The notes below the pieces were generated by a model. The model was not told the origin of the DNA. It worked only from the letters and a program-made list of their open reading frames with translations, and ran no database searches. Shown here piece by piece: positions 1-8,188 of a stretch of DNA of 43,886 nt (the stretch's first letter is position 1; each line of letters begins with the position of its first letter). Origin of the DNA: an uncultured Pseudomonadota bacterium. GTDB lineage: Bacteria; Pseudomonadota; Gammaproteobacteria; Burkholderiales; Rhodocyclaceae. The stretch is from contig CAISUK010000204.1 in assembly GCA_903888645.1 (NCBI GenBank), forward strand, positions 1-43,886, read 5' to 3'. Made by a program: the position numbers and the translations under genes.

Positions 1-485
1 ACGCCGCTGGCGCCCAGCGAAGCCATCGGATTGACGCGGCCGTCCCACTGATTGAATTCGGCGATGACCGAGACGCGACCGGCGTTGGGTGCCCAGACAC
101 GAAAACAGACGCCTGCAACATCCTGGCGAACGTCGGTACGCGCACCGAGCAGGTGATAGGCCTGAAGGTTGCGACCTTCGTTGAACAGGTAGAGATCGTC
201 CGACGAGGGCGCGGGCGGGAAGGCATAAGCGTCGTACTCGGGAACGCCATCGACATGCAGCAAACAGGGGGATGGCGGCGCTGCCGGGCCGCGCCACTCG
301 AAGACGCCGGCGGCATCGATTCGCTGCAGCAGCGCCGGACCGCCGGACAGGATGACGGAGATGCTTGCAGCGCGCGGACGGAACACTCGCAGTCGCCAGT
401 TCTTGCCTTCCTGACGCAAACCAAGAATGCGAAACGGATCGTGCTCGCGGGCTTCCAACAGTGATCTTAGAGGATTGGTGGTCAT
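1..485 (-). CDS. glgB: 1,4-alpha-glucan branching enzyme GlgB, N-terminal part (truncated by window edge)
   Basis: Forms alpha-1,6 branches in glycogen. Only the first 161 residues are inside the window; the frame runs open off position 1. Reading the minus strand from ATG at 485 gives an N-terminal helix-rich module (EAREHDPFRILG) and then a CBM48 carbohydrate-binding module with the typical FRVWAPNA..VSV..FNQWDG pattern at about residues 128-150. The HLLGAR motif lies before it. Two N-terminal modules fit the long, E. coli-type GlgB. The catalytic GH13 domain is not visible. It is divergent from glgC with only 53 bp between start codons, so the two promoters must overlap. I see no clear Shine-Dalgarno before the ATG. 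Confidence 0.9.
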   Translation of the reverse strand, partial: MTTNPLRSLLEAREHDPFRILGLRQEGKNWRLRVFRPRAASISVILSGGPALLQRIDAAGVFEWRGPAAPPSPCLLHVDGVPEYDAYAFPPAPSSDDLYLFNEGRNLQAYHLLGARTDVRQDVAGVCFRVWAPNAGRVSVIAEFNQWDGRVNPMASLGASG

Positions 486-538
486 TTGGGATTAAACTAA
501 TATCATTCGAGCTATTCTAGCCTCTGAGGGGAAATCCA
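486..538. promoter_or_regulatory. glgB/glgC divergent promoter region
   Basis: The whole space between the two divergent start codons is 53 bp. On the minus strand GGCTAGAAT (522-514) contains a good -10 hexamer, TAGAAT, about 22 nt before the expected glgB transcript start-to-ATG distance. The same nine bases precede ilvD (41441-41433). On the plus strand TATTCT (513-518) is a weaker -10 for glgC. I see no good -35 on either strand. A GAGGGG Shine-Dalgarno at about 527-532 serves glgC. Confidence 0.4.
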
Positions 539-1837
539 ATGCAAGATGATGGAAAAGACTTATACCACGCCGCCGACGCACGCTTTGTCAGCCAACTGAC
601 GCGCGGCACGTTTGCCCTGGTGCTGGCCGGCGGTCGGGGCAGTCGCTTGATGCAATTGACCGATTGGCGCTCGAAGCCGGCAGTGCCCTTCGGTGGCAAG
701 TTCCGGGTCATAGATTTCACGCTCTCCAATTGCGTCAATTCAGGCATTCGGCGAATAGGTGTGGTCACGCAATACAAGGCGCAGAGCCTGATCCGGCATC
801 TGCAGCGCGGCTGGAGCTTCCTCGATGGCCGCTTTCACGAGTTCATCGACATTATGCCGGCGCAACAGCAAGTTGGCGAGAACTGGTATCAAGGCACCGC
901 CGACGCCGTCTTCCAGAATCTCGATTTGCTCCGTCGCAATGGGCCAAAGTATGTCCTGGTCCTGTCCGGCGATCACATTTACAAAATGGACTATGGCCGG
1001 ATGCTCGCACAGCACGTCCAGAACCGCGCCGATTTGACGGTAGCCTGCATGGATGTGCCGCTGGCGGAGGCTTCCGCGTTCGGCGTCATGGGCATCGACG
1101 AGACCAAGCGCATCACCAGTTTCGTCGAGAAACCGAGCCAGCCGCCGGCCATTCCCGGGCAGCCCGACCGCGCGCTGGTGAGCATGGGCATCTACGTTTA
1201 CAACGCGCAATTCCTCTACGAACAGTTGATCCGCGACAAGGACGAACGACATTCGTCGCACGACTTCGGCAAGGACCTGATTCCTTATGCCGTGCCCCGC
1301 TATCGCGTATTTGCCCACGGCTTTACGGACAGTTGTGTCGGCATGGATGGGCGCGATCCCTATTGGCGGGACGTCGGCACCGTCGACGCCTATTGGGAAG
1401 CTAACATGGAGCTCACCAAGGTTACGCCCGAACTCAACATGTATGACGAAGACTGGCCGATCTGGACCCATCAGGAGCAGCTGCCGCCAGCCAAGTTCGT
1501 CTTCGATGACGAGGGTCGTCGCGGCATGGCAGTCGATTCGCTGGTTTCCGGCGGCGACATCATCAGCGGCGCCGTGATACGCCGCTCGCTGCTCTTCTCC
1601 GACGTACGCGCGCACGAAGGCTCGGTCGTCGAGGATTCGGTGCTGTTGCCCGGCGTCGTGGTCGGCCGCAATGCCCGCTTGCGCCGTGTCGTCGTCGACA
1701 AGGTCTGCCATATCCCCGATGGGATTTCCATCGGTTACGATGCGGTGGAAGACCGCAAGCGTTTTCATGTCACCGAGAAGGGCATCACCTTGGTGACGCC
1801 GGAAATGCTTGGCCAGCCGATCCACCACATTCGCTGA
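539..1837 (+). CDS. glgC: Glucose-1-phosphate adenylyltransferase (ADP-glucose pyrophosphorylase) GlgC
   Basis: Makes ADP-glucose from glucose-1-phosphate and ATP, the committed step of bacterial glycogen synthesis. The 432-residue product has the N-terminal nucleotidyltransferase signature LAGGRGSRLMQLT followed by KPAVPFGGKFRVIDF (residues about 30-60), the GTADAVFQN motif near residue 120, the VLSGDHIYKMDY motif near 140, and a C-terminal left-handed beta-helix with hexapeptide repeats from about residue 335. Length fits the family (about 420-440). ATG at 539 has a GAGGGG ribosome site in front. It is the first gene of the operon; the next ORF starts 12 nt after its stop. Allosteric regulation by sugar phosphates is expected for the family but cannot be read from the sequence here. 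Confidence 0.97.
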   Translation: MQDDGKDLYHAADARFVSQLTRGTFALVLAGGRGSRLMQLTDWRSKPAVPFGGKFRVIDFTLSNCVNSGIRRIGVVTQYKAQSLIRHLQRGWSFLDGRFHEFIDIMPAQQQVGENWYQGTADAVFQNLDLLRRNGPKYVLVLSGDHIYKMDYGRMLAQHVQNRADLTVACMDVPLAEASAFGVMGIDETKRITSFVEKPSQPPAIPGQPDRALVSMGIYVYNAQFLYEQLIRDKDERHSSHDFGKDLIPYAVPRYRVFAHGFTDSCVGMDGRDPYWRDVGTVDAYWEANMELTKVTPELNMYDEDWPIWTHQEQLPPAKFVFDDEGRRGMAVDSLVSGGDIISGAVIRRSLLFSDVRAHEGSVVEDSVLLPGVVVGRNARLRRVVVDKVCHIPDGISIGYDAVEDRKRFHVTEKGITLVTPEMLGQPIHHIR

Positions 1838-1849
1838 TTCGGATCATTG

Positions 1850-3556
1850 ATGACCGCAAAACTCGATCTCGTTTTCCTCTGGCACATGCATCAGCCGGAT
1901 TATCGCGATCACCGTAGCGGCGATTTCGTTTTGCCTTGGGTTTACCTGCACGCCATCAAGGATTACTCCGACATGGCTGCGCACCTGGAGCGCCATCCCG
2001 ATATTCGCGCCGTGGTCAATTTTGTTCCGGTGCTGCTCGAGCAGATCGAAGATTATGTGGACCAGTTCGCGACCGGGGATTTTCGCGATCCCTTGTTGCG
2101 CCTGCTCGCCGCGCCCGATCTCGATCACCTTGCGGCGAGCGAGCGGGACTTTCTGCTTGAGGCCTGTTTCCGCAGCAACCACACCACGATGCTGTCGCCA
2201 TTTCCGCATTACAAGCGGCTGCACAATTTGTACACGAGCCTGGCGCCGGATGGCGGACCCGCCCTCGACTATCTTTCCGGCACTTTCTTTGCAGACCTCG
2301 TCACCTGGTACCACCTCGCCTGGACCGGTGAAACCGAGCGCCGCCGCCAACCGCTGCTGGCGCAATTGATGAGCAAGGGTGAAGGCTATTCCGTCGACGA
2401 TCGGCGCAATTTGCTGAAATTGATCGGCGCGGTATTAGGCGGTCTGATTCCCCGCTACCGGGCGCTTGCCGCCAATGGACGCGTGGAATTGTCGACCACG
2501 CCGCAGACCCACCCTTTATCCCCCTTGCTGCTTGACTTCGCCTGCGCCCGCGACACTGAGCCAAACGCGCCCTTACCAGTGGCAGCCGCCTATCCGGGTG
2601 GCCGCTCGCGGGTTGACGCACACATTGTTGCCGCGCAGGAGAGCCATCAACGGCGTTTTGGCGTTGCCCCGCTCGGCTTCTGGCCTGCCGAGGGCGCCAT
2701 ATCGGCGCCCTTTCTGCAACAACTTGCGGCCCACGGCTGTCGCTGGGCGGCCAGCGGCGAAGGCGTCCTGCACAACAGCCTGCGCCTGGGAAAAGTCAGG
2801 GATTTGCCGCGCGCTGCCAGCCGCTCGTGGCGGATCGATAGCGCACCCGGCTTGACCATGTTCTTCCGCAACGAGCGTCTCTCCGACCTGATCGGTTTTG
2901 AGTATGCCAAATGGCACGGGCGCGATGCCGCCGGCCATTTTGTGGCGGAACTCGAAGCCATCGCCAAAGACACGCCAGCCGGCGAAAGCGCCCTGGTCAG
3001 CGTCATCATGGACGGCGAGAATGCCTGGGAACACTTCCCCTACAACGGCCACTTCTTCTTCGAGGATCTGTACGCTCTGCTCGAAAATCATCCGACCATC
3101 CGCACCACGACTTACGCCGAGATTCTCGGCCGCAAAGTGCCACCGACGGCAACCTTCCTGCCGGCAATCTGCGCCGGCAGCTGGGTGTACGGCACCATGT
3201 CGACCTGGATCGGCGCCGCAGACAAGAATCGCGCTTGGGATCTGCTCTGCGCCGCCAAGTCACGCTATGACATGGTAATCGCCAGCGGCCGCCTCGACGC
3301 CACCGCGAGCGCCGCCGCGACGGCGCAGTTGGCGATCTGCGAAAGCTCGGACTGGTTCTGGTGGTTTGGCGACTACAACCCGGCAGCGGCCGTTGCCAGT
3401 TTCGACCGGCTCTACCGCAGCAATCTCGCCAATCTCTATCAGATGCTGCAACTGGAACCGCCGGCGCAGCTCAACCTGCCGATTTCGGCGGGCAACAGCG
3501 CCGTCACCCATGACGGCACCATGCGTCGCGCCAATGAGCCGATCGCCATCATCTGA
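1850..3556 (+). CDS. Glycoside hydrolase family 57 protein (alpha-amylase/pullulanase-like)
   Basis: A 568-residue GH57 enzyme, expected to act on alpha-1,4 (or alpha-1,6) glucan bonds in the cytoplasm; no signal peptide is present. Family motifs are all visible: HQP at residues 14-16, WPAEG with the predicted nucleophile Glu281, and DGENAW with the predicted general acid Asp388. I chose ATG at 1850; a TTG one codon upstream (1847) is in frame. It lies 12 nt after glgC and is followed by a second GH57 gene after 1 nt. The context suggests glycogen trimming or debranching, taking the place of GlgX. GH57 members include amylases, pullulanases and branching enzymes, so the exact activity is not determined. 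Confidence 0.85.
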   Translation: MTAKLDLVFLWHMHQPDYRDHRSGDFVLPWVYLHAIKDYSDMAAHLERHPDIRAVVNFVPVLLEQIEDYVDQFATGDFRDPLLRLLAAPDLDHLAASERDFLLEACFRSNHTTMLSPFPHYKRLHNLYTSLAPDGGPALDYLSGTFFADLVTWYHLAWTGETERRRQPLLAQLMSKGEGYSVDDRRNLLKLIGAVLGGLIPRYRALAANGRVELSTTPQTHPLSPLLLDFACARDTEPNAPLPVAAAYPGGRSRVDAHIVAAQESHQRRFGVAPLGFWPAEGAISAPFLQQLAAHGCRWAASGEGVLHNSLRLGKVRDLPRAASRSWRIDSAPGLTMFFRNERLSDLIGFEYAKWHGRDAAGHFVAELEAIAKDTPAGESALVSVIMDGENAWEHFPYNGHFFFEDLYALLENHPTIRTTTYAEILGRKVPPTATFLPAICAGSWVYGTMSTWIGAADKNRAWDLLCAAKSRYDMVIASGRLDATASAAATAQLAICESSDWFWWFGDYNPAAAVASFDRLYRSNLANLYQMLQLEPPAQLNLPISAGNSAVTHDGTMRRANEPIAII

Positions 3557-3557
3557 C

Positions 3558-5588
3558 ATGCCGATCGATCTTCTTTTTGGCGTGCATGCGCACCAGCCGG
3601 TCGGCAACTTCCCGGCGGTCATCGCCGATGCGCATGTCCGCTGCTATGGCAAGTTTCTCGGTGTGCTCGAGCGCTATCCGGATTTCCGCTTCAGTGTGCA
3701 TTTCTCCGGCTGGTTGCTCGACGAGCTGCGCCAACGCTATCCGGAGGACATGGATCGGCTGGCGGCCATGACGGCCCGCGGCCAGATCGAATGGTTCGGT
3801 TCAGGCGACTGCGAACCGGTGCTGGCGGCCATCCCGGCACGCGACCGGCTTAGTCAGATCGAAACGCTGTCGTCAAAGCTGAGCCGCTATTTCGGTCAGC
3901 GGCCGCGCGGCGCCTGGCTGACCGAGCGGGTCTGGGAATCGTCGGTGGTGCCGTCTCTGGCCGACTCGGGCATTCGCTACGTCGCCGTCGACGATTACCA
4001 CTTCCTTTGCGCCGGCACGCCGGCGGAGGCGCTCGACAGCTTCTACAGCACCGAGGAAGACGATCGCCGCCTCGACCTGTTTCCGATCTCCGAGGCGCTG
4101 CGTTACCGCCTGCCTTTTTCGCCGGCAGCCGAGGCAGTCGCCTATCTCGAAGATCAGGCGCGGCAGGGTCAGCGTGCCGCCATTTATTTCGATGACATAG
4201 AAAAGTTCGGTATCTGGCCGGATACCTACCAATGGGTCTACGAGCGCGGCTGGCTGGCGCAGTTCATCGAGGCAGTGCTGACTTCGCCACTGATCCGCAC
4301 CATGACCTTCGCCGATTATCACAGCACCGTCGCAACCCGCGGCGTCGTCTATCTGCCGACCACGTCGTATATCGAAATGAACGAATGGACACTGCCCCCA
4401 GCAGCGGCGCAGCAATACGCCGCGCTGGTCAATAGCGACAAAGCGGCGGGCAATTACGACCAGCACAAGCCGTTCCTGCGCGGCGGCATCTGGCGCAATT
4501 TCCTCTCGCGCTATGCCGAATCGAACTGGATGCACAAGCGCATGCTCGGTCTCTCGGCGCGCTTGCTGGCCTTGCCGGTGCTGCAGCGAACTGCCCAGTT
4601 GCAGGAATTGCTGCACCGCGCGCAAGCCAACGATGCGTATTGGCATGGATTGTTCGGCGGACTTTACCTGCCGCATTTGCGCCGCGCCATCTGGCAAAAC
4701 CTCATCAAGCTGGAGGCGGCGATCGATCGGCTGGCGCCACGGCAATCCGGCCAGCGCATCGATGTCGATCTGGACGGCCACGACGAAACTTTTCTGCACA
4801 ACAATTGGCTGCAGCTGGTGGTGCGCGACGACGCCGATGCCTGCGCCATCGAATTCGCCAGTTACGCTGCAAGCCACAATTTCGCCGATACCCTGCGCCG
4901 CTATGTCGAGGGCTATCACGCTCGCATCACGGAACATGCGGCGCACTCTGCAGCAGCCGCAGACGAAGACTCGGGCAGCGAAGGCATCGCCTCGGCGCAT
5001 GACCGCGTCGCCTTCAAACATCCCATCGGCGCCGCCGACGTCGCACCCGATTCGCGTCCGCGCGGGCTCTTCGTTGATTCGTTTCTTGATGGCAACGGCA
5101 TTATCGTCGACGTTCCCGCCTATCGTCAGGTGGCGACGACCCTCGGCGAGTTGCTCTTCGTCGCAGAAGTCAATGGCGGCCGCCTGGAAAAGCGCTACAG
5201 CATCGACGCGGCGCGACTTACGGTTGCTTACCGCAGCCAAGGTATTGCCGGCCGGCTGCAAACGCAGCTGAATCTGGCGATGCCCAGCTGCGATGGCTAT
5301 GGCGGGCGCTACATCCTCGCCAATGGCGACATTCCCTGCGGCTTTGGCGAGGAATTGGCGCGCACTGCGCTGGACAGTATCATCCTCGACGACGGCGAAC
5401 TGCCTGGGGCGGTTATCCTTGCCGCATCGGCCCCGGCCCGCTTTGCCGCGCGACCGCATCATACCGTGTCGCAATCCGAAGCCGGATTCGAGAAGATCAT
5501 GCAGGCCGTCGAGCTGACCCTGAATTGGCCGCTGAGCAGCAGCGCCACGGAGATTTCCGTTGTCGTCGAATTCAGGCCAGCCAGATAG
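3558..5588 (+). CDS. GH57 4-alpha-glucanotransferase / alpha-amylase with C-terminal beta-sandwich
   Basis: A 676-residue protein of the GH57 type represented by the Thermococcus litoralis 4-alpha-glucanotransferase. Motifs: HAHQP near residue 10, WLTERVWE with the predicted nucleophile at Glu123 (the same number as in the T. litoralis enzyme as I recall it), and YFDDIEKFGIWP with the acid/base at Asp212/213. The part after about residue 400 fits the DUF1925/DUF1926 beta-sandwich of this group. The frame is open further upstream, but ATG at 3558 directly follows the TGA of the preceding gene (1-nt gap) and starts exactly at the conserved N-terminus. Likely role: rearranging maltodextrins left by the phosphorylase, a MalQ-like job. 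Confidence 0.88.
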   Translation: MPIDLLFGVHAHQPVGNFPAVIADAHVRCYGKFLGVLERYPDFRFSVHFSGWLLDELRQRYPEDMDRLAAMTARGQIEWFGSGDCEPVLAAIPARDRLSQIETLSSKLSRYFGQRPRGAWLTERVWESSVVPSLADSGIRYVAVDDYHFLCAGTPAEALDSFYSTEEDDRRLDLFPISEALRYRLPFSPAAEAVAYLEDQARQGQRAAIYFDDIEKFGIWPDTYQWVYERGWLAQFIEAVLTSPLIRTMTFADYHSTVATRGVVYLPTTSYIEMNEWTLPPAAAQQYAALVNSDKAAGNYDQHKPFLRGGIWRNFLSRYAESNWMHKRMLGLSARLLALPVLQRTAQLQELLHRAQANDAYWHGLFGGLYLPHLRRAIWQNLIKLEAAIDRLAPRQSGQRIDVDLDGHDETFLHNNWLQLVVRDDADACAIEFASYAASHNFADTLRRYVEGYHARITEHAAHSAAAADEDSGSEGIASAHDRVAFKHPIGAADVAPDSRPRGLFVDSFLDGNGIIVDVPAYRQVATTLGELLFVAEVNGGRLEKRYSIDAARLTVAYRSQGIAGRLQTQLNLAMPSCDGYGGRYILANGDIPCGFGEELARTALDSIILDDGELPGAVILAASAPARFAARPHHTVSQSEAGFEKIMQAVELTLNWPLSSSATEISVVVEFRPAR

Positions 5589-5632
5589 CACTCTCACCAG
5601 ATACAACACTCACCGGAAGGAAAGACGCGAGC

Positions 5633-8188
5633 ATGCCTGGTACCCGTTTTCAGCTTGAAATCAATGCGGAAATACCGCCGCGCCTGGCGCGCCTCGAGGA
5701 GCTCGCCAATGATCTCTGGTACAGCTGGGATCGCCCGACGCGGGCCCTGTTTGCCCGTTTGCATCCCACCCTTTGGCACGCCGTGCATCACAGCCCCAAG
5801 GCGTTTCTCAAACGCATAGACCAGAAACGGTTACGCGCAGCGGCCGACGATCCGATTTTCCTCGGCACCATGAACCGGGTGCTATCCGCGTATGACAGTT
5901 ACCATCAGAGCCAGGGCAACGTCGAATTGCCAGGCCGACCACCGCTGACCAAGAGCGACCTGATCGTCTACTTTTGTGCCGAGTTCGGGTTTCATGAGAG
6001 CCTGCCCATCTATTCCGGCGGTCTCGGCATCCTGGCCGGCGACCATTGCAAGGGCGCATCCGATATGCGCCTGCCCTTCGTCGCCGTCGGCCTGCTTTAT
6101 CGGCAGGGCTATTTCCATCAATTTCTCGATCGCGAAGGCCGGCAGAACCCTTTCTATCGCGACACAGACTTTGACGATCTGCCGATCAGCCCGGTGCGGC
6201 GCGCAGACGGCCAGGATTTGTGTATCGAGATCGAGCTTCCCGGACGCAGCGTCTGGGTCAAGGTGTGGCTGGCCAGGACCGGCAATAACGCGCTCTATCT
6301 GCTCGATACCGATCTGGCCGAAAACCAGGCGGCGGACCGGAATATTGCCCACCGCCTTTATGGCGGCGATCGCACCACCCGCATCGAGCAGGAAATCGTG
6401 CTCGGCCTGGGCGGTGTGCGGGCCCTTCGCGAACTCAACATCAAGCCCACCGTCTGGCATATCAACGAAGGCCACGCTGCCTTCCTGATTCTCGAGCGGG
6501 TGCGCGGTCTCCATGCGCGGGGTCTGACTTTTGCCGCCGCGCTCGAGGCCGTGGCGGTCAACACGGTATTCACGACGCATACGCCGGTTCCCGCCGGCCA
6601 CGACCAGTTCAGCCAGGACATGGTGCGGCACTATTTCGGCCGGTATCTGGGCGACGTCGGCATCGATGCTGAAGCCCTGCTCGGCCTCGGCCGCACCCCG
6701 GGCAGCGACGAATTCAACATGACGGCGCTGGCGATACGCGGTTCGCGTTTTCATAACGGTGTTTCGCGCATCCACGGCGAGGTGTCGTCATCGATCACCG
6801 CGCACATGTGGCCGCAAATCGAGCCGGAAGAGAACCCCATCGGTTACGTCACCAATGCCGTGCATGTGCCCACTTTCCTTGCCACCGATTGGTACGAAAC
6901 GTTCGATCGGCACCTCGGCCTGGGCTGGATGCACCGCCTCTCCGACACCGGCTGCTGGCACGGCATACACCGTATTCCTGACCAGATTTTCTGGAGCATT
7001 CGCCAGTCGCTCAAGGCGCAGATGCTGCATCTGGTCCGCCACCGGGTACGCGAACAGCATTTGCGCAACCAGGGTTCCGAGGCGCACCTCGATCGCCTTC
7101 TCAAGTTTGCCGATCCGGGCAACCCGACGGTGCTGACGATCGGTTTCGCCCGGCGCTTCGCCACTTACAAGCGCGCCACGCTGCTCTTCAACAACCTCGA
7201 CTGGCTGCGCCTGATTCTCGGCAATGCCGATCGGCCGGTGCTCTTCATCTTCGCCGGCAAGGCTCATCCGGCCGACGAACCCGGTCAGGCGCTGATCCGC
7301 CAGATTGCCGAACTGTCGCGGCGACCGGAGTTCGAAGGCAAGATCCTCATGGTCGAAGGTTACGACCTGCACCTGGCGCGCCGCCTTGTCACCGGTGTCG
7401 ATGTCTGGCTCAACAATCCCATCTACCCGCTTGAAGCATCGGGTACTTCCGGGATCAAGGCGGCCATCAATGGCGCCATCAATCTGTCGGTGCTCGACGG
7501 CTGGTGGGGCGAAGGTTATGACGGGAAAAACGGATGGGGAATCAAGCCAACCGCCGATGGCATCTCGTCGAACGAACGTGACAGGGAAGAGGCGCGGACG
7601 CTCTACGAGCTGCTGCAGGATCATGTCATCCCGCTCTACTATCGCACTTCGTCGCTCGGTTACTCGCCTGACTGGGTCACCATGTCCAAGCATTCGATCG
7701 AGACAATCATGCCGCGCTCCAACATGCAACGCATGCTCAGTGAATACGTCGGCGATTATTACGCGCCGGCGGCAGAGCAGTGGCGCAAGTATGCCGGCGA
7801 CAATTTCGCCGGGGCCCAGGTGGTCGCCAGCTGGAAGGCACGCATTCGCGCCGCCTGGTCGGGTGTGCGCCTGCGCCGCGTCGATCAGCCGGTATCGCGC
7901 CTGCGCTATGGCAGCTCGCTGCGTTTCGAGGTGGCGGTGCAGCTCAACGGCTTGTCGGCGGACGATCTGACCGTCGAACTGGTATTCGATCGGCCTAATG
8001 AACGTCATATCGCCAAGGCCAAGCGTTTTGCCCTCGGCTACGTTGGCGCGCTCGAGGGCGGCGAGCACCTGTTTGCCCGCGAGCTGACGCCGGAACAATG
8101 CGGCAAGATCGAGTATCGGGTGCGCGCTTTCCCGCATCACGAATTGCTGACGCATCCCTTCGAATTGGGAATGATGGCCTGGTTATGA
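5633..8188 (+). CDS. glgP: Alpha-glucan (glycogen) phosphorylase, DUF3417-containing type
   Basis: Releases glucose-1-phosphate from non-reducing ends of glycogen using inorganic phosphate and pyridoxal phosphate. The 851-residue product begins with the DUF3417-type region (ANDLWYSWD...RLHP) found in the TIGR02094 class of phosphorylases, which differs from E. coli GlgP. The PLP-lysine motif EASGTSGIKAAING is at about residues 602-613 with Lys609 as the cofactor lysine. Residues HINEGHAAF and HTPVPAGHD are typical of this class. ATG at 5633 follows a GGAAGGAAAG ribosome site and fits the family start; the open frame reaches back into the previous gene. Its stop overlaps the pgi start (ATGA), so the two are translationally coupled. 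Confidence 0.95.
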   Translation: MPGTRFQLEINAEIPPRLARLEELANDLWYSWDRPTRALFARLHPTLWHAVHHSPKAFLKRIDQKRLRAAADDPIFLGTMNRVLSAYDSYHQSQGNVELPGRPPLTKSDLIVYFCAEFGFHESLPIYSGGLGILAGDHCKGASDMRLPFVAVGLLYRQGYFHQFLDREGRQNPFYRDTDFDDLPISPVRRADGQDLCIEIELPGRSVWVKVWLARTGNNALYLLDTDLAENQAADRNIAHRLYGGDRTTRIEQEIVLGLGGVRALRELNIKPTVWHINEGHAAFLILERVRGLHARGLTFAAALEAVAVNTVFTTHTPVPAGHDQFSQDMVRHYFGRYLGDVGIDAEALLGLGRTPGSDEFNMTALAIRGSRFHNGVSRIHGEVSSSITAHMWPQIEPEENPIGYVTNAVHVPTFLATDWYETFDRHLGLGWMHRLSDTGCWHGIHRIPDQIFWSIRQSLKAQMLHLVRHRVREQHLRNQGSEAHLDRLLKFADPGNPTVLTIGFARRFATYKRATLLFNNLDWLRLILGNADRPVLFIFAGKAHPADEPGQALIRQIAELSRRPEFEGKILMVEGYDLHLARRLVTGVDVWLNNPIYPLEASGTSGIKAAINGAINLSVLDGWWGEGYDGKNGWGIKPTADGISSNERDREEARTLYELLQDHVIPLYYRTSSLGYSPDWVTMSKHSIETIMPRSNMQRMLSEYVGDYYAPAAEQWRKYAGDNFAGAQVVASWKARIRAAWSGVRLRRVDQPVSRLRYGSSLRFEVAVQLNGLSADDLTVELVFDRPNERHIAKAKRFALGYVGALEGGEHLFARELTPEQCGKIEYRVRAFPHHELLTHPFELGMMAWL

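Noticed and set aside
3873-5609. Long antisense open frame (578 codons) opposite the second GH57 gene
   Set aside because: It mirrors the codon positions of a clear GH57 gene, as do other long antisense frames (740-1828, 6788-8155, 13815-14981, 33346-34332, 36593-37759, 40137-41411). High GC at third positions removes stops on the other strand. None encodes a recognisable protein.
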